Positions 1 to 4,918 of a DNA stretch of 7,232 nt are shown here, one piece after another (position 1 is the first letter of the stretch; each line of letters starts with the position of its first letter). The stretch covers positions 1 to 7,232 of the forward strand of contig JACPVY010000413.1 in the NCBI GenBank assembly GCA_016197345.1, in the 5' to 3' direction. The position numbers were made by a program, and so were the translations under genes. The notes under the pieces are model-generated. The model searched no databases. It worked only from the letters and a program-made list of their open reading frames with translations, and had not been told where the DNA came from. This DNA comes from Burkholderiales bacterium. GTDB taxonomy: Bacteria; Pseudomonadota; Gammaproteobacteria; Burkholderiales; Burkholderiaceae_D.

Positions 1-791
1 TCTTCTTCGCGGTAAATGGCGACGCCCTCGGTAAAATGGCCGCAAAAAATAATCAAATACGTCCACAAATTGCGCAGTAAATTCGCACAAAAATTGCCCA
101 GCAACACACGCGGCGCACTCCACCATGCGAGCAAAGGAAAAAGCAAATAGTCTTTCAGCCATTGGCGCTTGGTTTTACTAGTGAATTTATCCAGCCGCGA
201 TTTGAATTCTTCCTTACTCATCTTGCCGTATTTGTAGCGACCAACTTCCAAATCATGCGAGCCGACACCATATTGAAAGCCTAGCGCTAGCATCAAATTC
301 GCGATGGGTTGCAAATAATGGCGTGGTTTCCAGCGTTGTTCTGGCGTCATGCGTAGCAGGGAATAGCCTAAGTCCCTATCCTTACCCAGAATATTGGTGT
401 AAGTGTGGTGCATCACGTTATGCGAATGACGCCATTGCTCGCCATCGCAAGCGATATCCCACTCAAAGGTTTGCGAATTGAGGGACGGATCACCGCTCCA
501 GTCATATTGGCCATGCATCACATTGTGGCCAATTTCCATATTGTCGAGAATCTTTGCATTCGCTAGCGCTAGCACGCCTAGCACCCAACTGATAGGGCCA
601 ACACCAAAATGCAGTAGCGCGCGGCCAGACACTTCACTGACGCGGCAAATCGCAATCATGCGCCGAATATGGGACAGATCTTTACTGCCGACATCTTGCA
701 TCACAGCGTCACGAATGGCATTGACTTCGCGCTCGAAAGCGTCAATCTCAGCGCGACTTAAATGAGAATGGCGAGCGGTGGTTTGATTCAT
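1..791 (-). CDS. Membrane fatty-acid (acyl-CoA type) desaturase, 3' end beyond window
   Basis: This gene encodes a membrane-bound di-iron desaturase that introduces a double bond into a fatty acyl chain using O2 and electrons from a partner reductase. I translated it by hand: 263 residues are visible and the C-terminus runs off the left edge. Two histidine boxes are clear, HNVMH at residues 89-93 and HNVMHH at 124-129. The third box expected in the family lies outside the window. Hydrophobic stretches occur at about 60-78 and 216-252, and the GHFTEG segment near 251-256 is typical of DesA3/DesB-like enzymes. The ATG at 791 is supported by GAGG at 797-800, five bases upstream. The stop codon of the upstream reductase (799-801) overlaps this ribosome site, so translation is probably coupled. 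Layout and sequence match P. aeruginosa desB, but substrate and regiospecificity cannot be read here. No frame damage is seen in the visible part. Confidence 0.9.
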   Translation of the reverse strand, partial: MNQTTARHSHLSRAEIDAFEREVNAIRDAVMQDVGSKDLSHIRRMIAICRVSEVSGRALLHFGVGPISWVLGVLALANAKILDNMEIGHNVMHGQYDWSGDPSLNSQTFEWDIACDGEQWRHSHNVMHHTYTNILGKDRDLGYSLLRMTPEQRWKPRHYLQPIANLMLALGFQYGVGSHDLEVGRYKYGKMSKEEFKSRLDKFTSKTKRQWLKDYLLFPLLAWWSAPRVLLGNFCANLLRNLWTYLIIFCGHFTEGVAIYREE

Positions 792-798
792 ATTAGCC

Positions 799-1853
799 TC
801 ACAAAGTAATCGTAGTATCGGAACGGGCGACGGAAATGCACAGCCGTATCAATTCATTCGGCGCGCTAGAGATTTCGCCAGTCTGCACGTTTTCAACCAC
901 ACCGCTTTCTTTCACGCATTGGCAAGAGCGACAAATACCGATGCGGCATCCGTGTTTGGGGGACAGTCCCGCATTCTCAGCTTGCTTTAGCAGCACCTCG
1001 CCGCCCTTGGTGTGGAATTGTTGGCGGCTCGCGCTAAAAGAAATTTGCACTGGCGCGCCCGGTGCGCTAGTACGCAAAGGCGGCGCGGCAAATTGTTCGC
1101 GCTGCAAAGCTGCTGTAGCTGGCAAGCTATGCCATAGCGCTGCGATCTCATCCATCCAAGCAGCAGGGCCACACAGCCAAGTTGCATGCTGTGCTAGATT
1201 TGGCACGAGCAGCGCCAAAGCATCTGTGCAGCGATTGTTTGCAATTCGCTAGCGAAAATCCAATCTTCCGCACTCTTACAGCAATGTAGGAAAACAATCT
1301 CGCCACGATAGCGCCATGCCTGCAATTGACGTAGCATTGCCATCACTGGCGTGATACCACTGCCAGCCGACAGTAGTAAGATTTTTGAAGGTAGCGCAGC
1401 CTCATCCGGCAACACAAATTCCCCTAGCGCTTGGCTCAGCGTGACGATGCTGCCTTGCTTCACATGCTGGTGCAAGAAAGCAGAAACCTGTCCCTGCCGC
1501 TTGACGGTGATAGCAAGCAAGCGCTGGCCGGGAATAGAGGTCAAACTATAGTTGCGCTCAAGGCGCCGACCATTGATTTCCACCCTCACCCGCACAAATT
1601 GCCCGGCCCGCACACCGGCTGCGCGCCATTGCAGATTGGGCTTCAAGAAAAAAGTCTTCGTATCAGCCGTTTCCTCTATCACCTGCACTACCCGCACCTT
1701 TACCTCGTGCAGCGACAACATCGGATGCAATAAAGCGAGGCTATCTTCCAGCGCGCCAAAACGGACAATAGATTGCAAGGTGGGGGCTTGCCAAGCGCGG
1801 CAAATTGCGGCGCTAGCGTGCTGCCAAACATTTTCGGCGGCGATACTGTGCAT
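799..1853 (-). pseudogene. Ferredoxin/flavin oxidoreductase (DesC-like), disrupted by deletion and frameshift
   Basis: This would be the electron donor to the adjacent desaturase: an FAD/NAD(P)H reductase with a C-terminal plant-type [2Fe-2S] ferredoxin domain. From the ATG at 1853 the first frame gives the FAD motif RNYSLTS (residues 102-108) and the nucleotide-binding segment GSGITPVMAML (from 164). It then reaches FASELQTIAA and ends at a stop at 1194-1196 after unrelated residues. The rest of the protein is in another frame from about 1224 to 799: LVPNLAQHATWLCGP, then the iron-sulphur cysteines CX4CX2C with a fourth Cys 28 residues on. Homologues have roughly 20-25 more residues between FASEL and LVPNL, so I infer a deletion of about 60-75 bp, of length 3n+1, that removed part of the NAD domain and shifted the frame. 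A sequencing or assembly error is possible but would have to remove a block, not one base. The ATG at 1853 was chosen over an in-frame ATG at 1904 because of its strong ribosome site. Confidence 0.85.
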
Positions 1854-1858
1854 GATTG

Positions 1859-1864
1859 CTCCTT
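1859..1864 (-). promoter_or_regulatory. Ribosome binding site deciding the reductase start
   Basis: AAGGAG on the minus strand lies five bases before the ATG at 1853. An alternative in-frame ATG at 1904 would place the start inside the promoter and operator and has no comparable site, so 1853 is the start. Confidence 0.8.
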
Positions 1865-1884
1865 GAGCATGAAAACAATGTCGA

Positions 1885-1908
1885 TATTGTGTACATTCGT
1901 ACACAATA
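1885..1908. promoter_or_regulatory. Perfect inverted-repeat operator, probable DesT/FabR-like site
   Basis: The arms TATTGTGTAC (1885-1894) and GTACACAATA (1899-1908) are perfect 10-bp inverted repeats separated by ATTC. The palindrome fills the -35/-10 spacer and overlaps the -10 box of the reductase-desaturase promoter, the classical place for a repressor. TetR proteins bind such palindromes as dimers, and FabR/DesT regulators use sites with a GTACA/TGTAC core, which is present here. The likely ligand-responsive repressor is the divergent TetR-type gene at 2361, now apparently broken, although a paralogue elsewhere could still use the site. Confidence 0.7.
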
Positions 1909-1914
1909 CGTCAA
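1886..1914 (-). promoter_or_regulatory. Promoter of the reductase-desaturase operon
   Basis: Reading the minus strand, TTGACG (complement of 1909-1914) is a near-consensus -35 box. It is followed after exactly 17 bases by CACAAT (complement of 1886-1891), a 4/6 match to the -10 consensus. Transcription would begin near 1878-1880, giving a leader of about 26 bases before the ATG at 1853. The spacer is filled by the inverted repeat described separately, which predicts repression by blocking polymerase. No experimental start is known. Confidence 0.65.
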
Positions 1915-1961
1915 TCTAAATCCGGGATTTAGAACGAGTTCTCCATCTTTTCTCAGGCTAG

Positions 1962-1991
1962 ACTAAGGGCTGTTGGCATTTAGCAAAGCGC
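1962..1991 (+). repeat. Imperfect 30-bp direct repeat, copy 1
   Basis: This stretch begins ACTAAGGGCTGTTGGCATTT and continues AGCAAAGCGC. It matches the segment at 2148-2176 in the same orientation at about 23 of 30 positions with one gap. The two copies lie just outside the pair of GTAGGG...GCGCACC palindromes. They could be part of a larger repeated element or a degenerate duplication; no transposase is linked. Confidence 0.55.
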
Positions 1992-1994
1992 TTA

Positions 1995-2018
1995 TGTAGG
2001 GTGCGCGCCCCGCGCACC
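1995..2018 (+). repeat. GTAGGG...GCGCACC palindromic repeat, unit 1
   Basis: The unit starts TGTAGGGTGCGC and ends GCGCACC. Within it GGTGCGCG (2000-2007) and CGCGCACC (2011-2018) form a perfect 8-bp stem with a three-base loop. It resembles the small extragenic palindromic (REP-like) repeats common between bacterial genes. Two further units, in inverted orientation, are at 2095-2145 and 2200-2239. Confidence 0.6.
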
Positions 2019-2062
2019 ACGGCCATGGCAGGTTGAAAACGGCATTCATTTGAAGGATTTTG

Positions 2063-2079
2063 TAAAAAATCATTTTTTA
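2063..2079. repeat. AT-rich palindrome at the centre of the repeat cluster
   Basis: TAAAAAAT (2063-2070) and ATTTTTTA (2072-2079) are exact inverted repeats around a single C. The centre, 2071, almost coincides with the midpoint of the outer GTAGGG (1996) and CCCTAC (2143) ends, so the whole 1995-2145 block looks like one large imperfect palindrome. It could fold as a hairpin with T-runs on either strand and so might act as a weak bidirectional terminator, but its GC-rich stems lie far away. Confidence 0.45.
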
Positions 2080-2094
2080 AGTATGCAAAGTCAC

Positions 2095-2145
2095 GGTGCG
2101 CGAAGCGGGATGCATGCATCCCGTCGCTCTGTGCGCCCCCTACAA
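2095..2145 (-). repeat. GTAGGG...GCGCACC palindromic repeat, unit 2
   Basis: Read on the minus strand this starts TGTAGGGGGCGCAC and ends GCGCACC, the same frame as unit 1 but with a longer interior. The interior contains a perfect 18-bp palindrome, CGGGATGCATGCATCCCG, at 2106-2123. Its orientation is opposite to unit 1, making the two units the arms of an inverted pair. Confidence 0.6.
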
Positions 2146-2147
2146 AA

Positions 2148-2176
2148 ACTAAGGCGTGTCGACATTTGCAGAGTGC
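2148..2176 (+). repeat. Imperfect 30-bp direct repeat, copy 2
   Basis: This stretch begins ACTAAGGCGTGTCGACATTT and continues GCAGAGTGC, in the same orientation as the copy at 1962-1991. Together the copies bracket units 1 and 2 of the palindromic repeat, as a duplicated insertion target or repeated module might. At this level of divergence a recent target-site duplication is unlikely. Confidence 0.5.
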
Positions 2177-2199
2177 GATGAAAGTACCGCAGCTGATAA

Positions 2200-2239
2200 G
2201 GTGCGCAAACTGCGGTGGATGGCATGCGGTGCCCCTACC
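2200..2239 (-). repeat. GTAGGG...GCGCACC palindromic repeat, unit 3
   Basis: On the minus strand the segment begins GGTAGGGGCACC and ends GCGCACC, the same outer ends as units 1 and 2 around a different interior. It lies about 120 bp upstream of the TetR-type start. The interior has no strong stem, so this is a more degenerate copy. Confidence 0.45.
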
Positions 2240-2321
2240 AAAATATATTCGCCTTTCCAAATGCCCCCATAGTTTTAATGCCGCAAATTGCGTAACATAC
2301 TCAAACTCACCCACCATGCAT

Positions 2322-2339
2322 TACAATACATCTGTACAC
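2322..2339 (+). promoter_or_regulatory. Putative -10 box and operator-like site of the TetR-type gene
   Basis: TACAAT at 2322-2327 is a good -10 box; the matching -35 region near 2299-2304 is poor. Overlapping its end, TACATCTGTACAC (2327-2339) shares TACAT-N2-GTACAC with the operator at 1885-1908 (there TACATTCGTACAC). Its own symmetry is limited to TACA and TGTA around two bases. The position, next to the expected transcription start of the regulator, suggests autoregulation. The left arm of the larger palindrome is not conserved. Confidence 0.45.
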
Positions 2340-2360
2340 GAATTTACTGAAAGCCCCCAC

Positions 2361-3023
2361 ATGTCCGAGACCAAAGCGCCCAAAGCCGATCAACTCAGCC
2401 GCACCGAACGCAAAGATTTGACGCGCAATAGCCTGTTGCAAGCGGCGCTGCAATTGATCGGTGAGGGACGGAGCTTTACTAGCCTAGGGATACGCGAAAT
2501 CACGCGCGAGGCGGAAATGGTGCCGAATGCTTTTTATCGCCACTTCCGTAATCCCGACGAATGAGGCTTAGCGCTGGTCGAAGAAGTCGGCAGCACGCTG
2601 CGGCGCTTGCTACGCGAAGCGCGCCAAGTCGATATTGCACCAAACGATATGGTGCGGCGCTCGGTGCAGGTGTATCACGCTTACGTGCTACAAAATCGTT
2701 TGCTGTTTCTCTTCATTTCGAGTGAGCGTGCCGGCGGTAGCCGCATTTTGCGTTTAGCGATTCGGCACGAAGTTAGCCATTTCACGCATGAAATGGCGCA
2801 AGATTTTCGCCGCCTTGGCGTCTATCAAGACATGAGTAGCGCAACCTTAAATGTGGTCTGTGGTTTGATCGTAACCGCCATGCTCGCCGCCGCCCCAGAA
2901 ATTTTAGACCTCCCGCCCGGCCAAGCACTGCTCGAGCAAGAGATGATAGAAAACTTTGTACAACAGCTACAAATCGTCTTGCTCGGCGCCGCGCAATGGA
3001 AAGAAAAACCGCGTACTCGCTAG
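2361..3023 (+). pseudogene. TetR family repressor (FabR/DesT-like) interrupted by in-frame TGA at codon 68
   Basis: This gene encodes a TetR-type DNA-binding repressor of fatty-acid desaturation; in P. aeruginosa DesT represses the divergent desCB operon. From the ATG at 2361 the protein opens MSETKAPKADQL. The helix-turn-helix is FTSLGIREITREAEMVPNAF (residues 39-58), followed by YRHFRNPDE. A TGA at 2562-2564 then interrupts the frame. The same frame continues GLALVEEVGSTLRRLLREAR and an intact ligand-binding region to a TAG at 3021-3023, for about 220 codons in total, normal for the family. FabR-type proteins read DELGLxxVxE here, so TGA stands where Leu belongs; TTA to TGA is a single change. 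The 67-residue product would have the DNA-binding domain but no dimerisation domain. Sequencing error cannot be excluded. The ORF is open further upstream, to 2166, but that part runs through repeats and the -10 box. Confidence 0.88.
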
Positions 3024-3032
3024 CGTCCCCCG

Positions 3033-3980
3033 TCAAGACTGAAACGTCTGGCGCCATTGGCTAGGGGACACCCCAAACGCCAGCTTGAAATGATGTCGTA
3101 GCGAGACCACCGATCCAAAACCCGCTAATTCGGCAATCGCTTCGATCGATTTGTCTGTCCCTTCCAACAAACGTTGGATCAGTGCTAGGCGCTCGGCTAG
3201 CAACGACTGCACTACGCTGACACCTACCGCAGCGCGAAAGCTGCGCGTAAAGCTACGGCGACTCATCAACGCCTGGGCGGCTAAGCTATCAACGCTATGG
3301 GGCAAAGGCAAGTTCGCGCGCACTTGGTCGAGCAAGCCCGCTAGACGCGAACTACGCGCACTAACGGGCAGCGCATATTCTATGTATTGTGCTTGCCCAC
3401 CTTGGCGATGCGGCGGCACCACCATCTTGCGGGCGACGCTATTGGCCGCTTGTGCGCCGAAGCGTTGGCGCAGCATATGCAAACAGCAATCAATTGCCGC
3501 CGCCGTGCCAGCCGAGGTCAACACATTATCTTCTTCGATATACAACACGTCAGCTTGCAATTGCACTTTTGGAAAGCGCTGCGCAAAATCTTGTGCGTAA
3601 GCCCAATGCGTGGTCGCGCGTAAGCCATCGAGCAAACCCGCCTGCGCCAGCAGATACGCCCCCAAGCATAGCCCGACCACCTGCGCGCCTCGCGCATGTG
3701 CCGCCCGCAAGGCTGCTAGCACTGCTGGCGCCGCAATTTCTGCCGGGTCACGCCAACTCGGTACGATGATGATATCGGCCAAAGCTAGCGCTTCCAGACC
3801 AAACGCCGGTGTGATGCTAAAACCCGCGCTGGTTTGCAAAGGCTGAGTTTCCCACGCGCAAACGTGCACGTCACATGGCGCACCCGGCAAACCGGATTCG
3901 CCAAATATCACACACGGCACGGATAAGTGAAAAGGGCTAATGCGATCAAAGGCAAGCACCGCGATGGTATGGCTAGGCAT
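3033..3980 (-). CDS. GlxA-type transcriptional regulator (DJ-1/PfpI domain plus AraC helix-turn-helix)
   Basis: A 315-residue cytoplasmic transcription factor of the usual length for the family. Residues 1-190 are a DJ-1/PfpI (class I glutamine amidotransferase-like) domain. The nucleophile-elbow segment GLCLGAYLLAQAG places Cys at 105, and the conserved EEDNVLTSAGTAAAID is at 149-164. Residues about 228-315 are an AraC-type double helix-turn-helix: SVDSLAAQALMSRRSFTRSF first, then SIEAIAELAGFGSVVSLRHH and the closing FGVSPSQWRQ. In such regulators the first domain senses a small molecule rather than catalysing a reaction, which is family knowledge and not seen here. The ATG at 3980 is preceded by GGAG. 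The gene is divergent from a cysteine hydrolase, its likely target, and converges on the broken TetR gene with nine bases between stop codons. Inducer unknown. Confidence 0.92.
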   Translation of the reverse strand: MPSHTIAVLAFDRISPFHLSVPCVIFGESGLPGAPCDVHVCAWETQPLQTSAGFSITPAFGLEALALADIIIVPSWRDPAEIAAPAVLAALRAAHARGAQVVGLCLGAYLLAQAGLLDGLRATTHWAYAQDFAQRFPKVQLQADVLYIEEDNVLTSAGTAAAIDCCLHMLRQRFGAQAANSVARKMVVPPHRQGGQAQYIEYALPVSARSSRLAGLLDQVRANLPLPHSVDSLAAQALMSRRSFTRSFRAAVGVSVVQSLLAERLALIQRLLEGTDKSIEAIAELAGFGSVVSLRHHFKLAFGVSPSQWRQTFQS

Positions 3981-4000
3981 AGCTGCTCCAGATGAGAGTT

Positions 4001-4035
4001 TGGCCCAATATTAGCGTAATTTGTATTTTGGGCCA
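4001..4035. promoter_or_regulatory. Gapped inverted repeat in the glxA-type/hydrolase divergent promoter
   Basis: TGGCCCAA (4001-4008) and TTGGGCCA (4028-4035) are perfect 8-bp inverted repeats, 27 bp apart centre to centre. On the minus strand the arms bracket a possible promoter: TAATAT (complement of 4008-4013) as -10, with a weak GTGGCC -35 at 4031-4036. On the plus strand, TTGGCC at 4000-4005 and TATTTT at 4024-4029 with an 18-base spacer are possible boxes for the hydrolase. The site is a plausible binding site for the divergent AraC-type regulator. Its size would also allow a hairpin, but no T-run follows. Confidence 0.5.
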
Positions 4036-4096
4036 CTTTTGCCTCGTAACGACTCCGCCCATACTGGACGCTCTTTTCAACCACGAGGAATAGACA

Positions 4097-4735
4097 ATGA
4101 ACGCCAATACTCCACACCCCAACAAACGCGCGCTGCTAGTGATCGACGTCCAAAATGAATATTTCACAGGCAACTTGCGGGTCAGCTATCCGCCCGTCGA
4201 ACAAACCCTGCCCAATATCTGCCGCGCGATGGATGCAGCCCATGCGGCGCATATACCGATTGTGTTGGTACAACATGTGGCCAGTAGCGGCGCCCCGATT
4301 TTCGCGCCGGGTAGCGAGGGCGTCGCGCTCCACCCCGACATTGCTGGTCGCCCACATGACTTGCTGGTGCAAAAAAGCATGGCGAGCGCCTTAACGGGAA
4401 CTACGCTCGCCGCTTGGCTGAAAGCACACGAAATTGAAGTGCTGACCATCGTTGGCTATATGACGCACAATTGCAACGATGCCACCGCACGGCAAGCATC
4501 GCATGAAGGCTGGCGCGTGGAATTGTTGCACGATGCGAGTGCGTCCCTGCCCTATAGCAATGCCGTTGGTAGTGCTAGCGCAGAAGAAATTCACCGCGTG
4601 TTCAGCGTCGTCATGCACACCGGTTTTGCCGCAGTTGCCAGCACCGACGAATGGCTAGCGGCACTCGCTAAGGGCGAAGTACTTGCGCCCGACAATGTGT
4701 ATAGCTCGAATCAGCGCGCCTTAGCATCGTGCTGA
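4097..4735 (+). CDS. Isochorismatase-like cysteine hydrolase
   Basis: A 212-residue cytoplasmic alpha/beta hydrolase of the isochorismatase-like superfamily, which hydrolyses amide or related bonds through a Cys-Asp-Lys triad. The triad is visible: Asp17 in LLVIDVQNEYF, Lys93 in VQKSMASALTGT and Cys126 in GYMTHNCNDATARQASHEGW. The YMTHNC-D-T pattern and the late SAEEIHRVFSVVM segment recall the subgroup that includes streptothricin hydrolase-like and general cysteine hydrolases. The true substrate cannot be deduced. The ATG at 4097 has GAGGA at 4085-4089, seven bases upstream. It is transcribed divergently from a GlxA-type regulator, a common arrangement that suggests induction by that regulator. 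The TGA stop at 4733-4735 forms part of a terminator-like hairpin. Confidence 0.92.
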   Translation: MNANTPHPNKRALLVIDVQNEYFTGNLRVSYPPVEQTLPNICRAMDAAHAAHIPIVLVQHVASSGAPIFAPGSEGVALHPDIAGRPHDLLVQKSMASALTGTTLAAWLKAHEIEVLTIVGYMTHNCNDATARQASHEGWRVELLHDASASLPYSNAVGSASAEEIHRVFSVVMHTGFAAVASTDEWLAALAKGEVLAPDNVYSSNQRALASC

Positions 4736-4742
4736 TTTTTTT
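4721..4742 (+). terminator. Small hairpin with T7 run at the hydrolase stop codon
   Basis: TTAGCA (4721-4726) and TGCTGA (4730-4735) form a six-pair stem (one G-U) with a TCG loop, followed immediately by seven T. It includes the hydrolase stop codon. The stem is short and GC-poor, so termination may be weak, but it separates the hydrolase from the promoter at 4764. Confidence 0.45.
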
Positions 4743-4769
4743 CCCAGCGCCTGCTTTCCATCCTATAAT
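4741..4769 (+). promoter_or_regulatory. Promoter of the ligand-gated channel-like gene
   Basis: TATAAT at 4764-4769 is a perfect -10 box. TTCCCA at 4741-4746, 17 bases upstream, matches the -35 consensus at four of six positions. Transcription would start near 4776, exactly where the 12-bp tandem repeat begins, giving a leader of about 140 bases before the ATG at 4919. Confidence 0.6.
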
Positions 4770-4775
4770 CAGCCA

Positions 4776-4835
4776 CTTATTGCGGCGCTTATTGAGGCGT
4801 TTTATGAGGCGTTTATTGCGGCGTTTGTTGAGCCA
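4776..4835 (+). repeat. Five-copy 12-bp tandem repeat in the channel gene leader
   Basis: Successive units are CTTATTGCGGCG, CTTATTGAGGCG, TTTTATGAGGCG, TTTATTGCGGCG and the divergent TTTGTTGAGCCA. The heptamer AGCCACT occurs at both ends (4771-4777 and 4831-4837), 60 bp apart, in phase with the repeat. The array lies between the consensus -10 box and the ribosome site, so copy number would change leader length. In one frame it reads as alternating Leu-Leu and Arg-Arg pairs. Confidence 0.75.
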
Positions 4836-4839
4836 CTAA
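4804..4839 (+). CDS. Possible 11-residue leader peptide encoded by the tandem repeat
   Basis: ATG at 4804 opens MRRLLRRLLSH and stops at TAA 4837-4839. GAGG at 4794-4797 lies six bases before the ATG, so the repeat supplies both the ribosome-binding sequence and the coding sequence. It ends 79 bases before the channel gene start. The peptide is short and repetitive and could be fortuitous; a role as a translated leader controlling the next gene is only a suggestion. Confidence 0.25.
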   Translation: MRRLLRRLLSH

Positions 4840-4907
4840 GCGATCTAAGGCGTTCCTCAATGAGTCAATCACCACAATCTTGCCGTCACCTGATTCACCT
4901 GCATAAC

Positions 4908-4912
4908 AGGAG
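4908..4912 (+). promoter_or_regulatory. Ribosome binding site deciding the channel gene start
   Basis: AGGAG lies six bases before the ATG at 4919. The TTG at 4913 in the same frame directly abuts this sequence and is therefore not the start. Confidence 0.8.
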
Positions 4913-4918
4913 TTGATC

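Noticed and set aside
478..765. Plus-strand open frame of 95 codons opposite the desaturase
   Set aside because: It lies antisense to a gene with clear histidine boxes and shows no protein family features; it is a shadow frame.
1212..1245. Programmed -1 frameshift in the reductase
   Set aside because: No slippery heptamer is present at the crossing point, and a simple slip would still leave about 20 family residues missing.
1958..2317. A 119-codon open frame on the minus strand in the divergent gap
   Set aside because: It runs through the palindromic and direct repeats, has no recognisable domain, and its residues simply reflect the repeat composition.
2166..2360. Upstream extension of the TetR-type frame to an ATG-less start at 2166
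   Set aside because: It crosses repeat unit 3 and the putative -10 box, and the residues have no similarity to the family N-terminus; ATG 2361 is preferred even though its ribosome site is weak.
2562..2564. TGA read as selenocysteine or through a reassigned code
   Set aside because: The family has Leu here, no suitable stem-loop is evident after the codon, and several neighbouring genes end normally in TGA.
3151..3600. Plus-strand open frame of 149 codons opposite the GlxA-type gene
   Set aside because: It is antisense to a well-conserved regulator, is Arg/Ala/Cys-rich as expected of a shadow frame, and has no domain.
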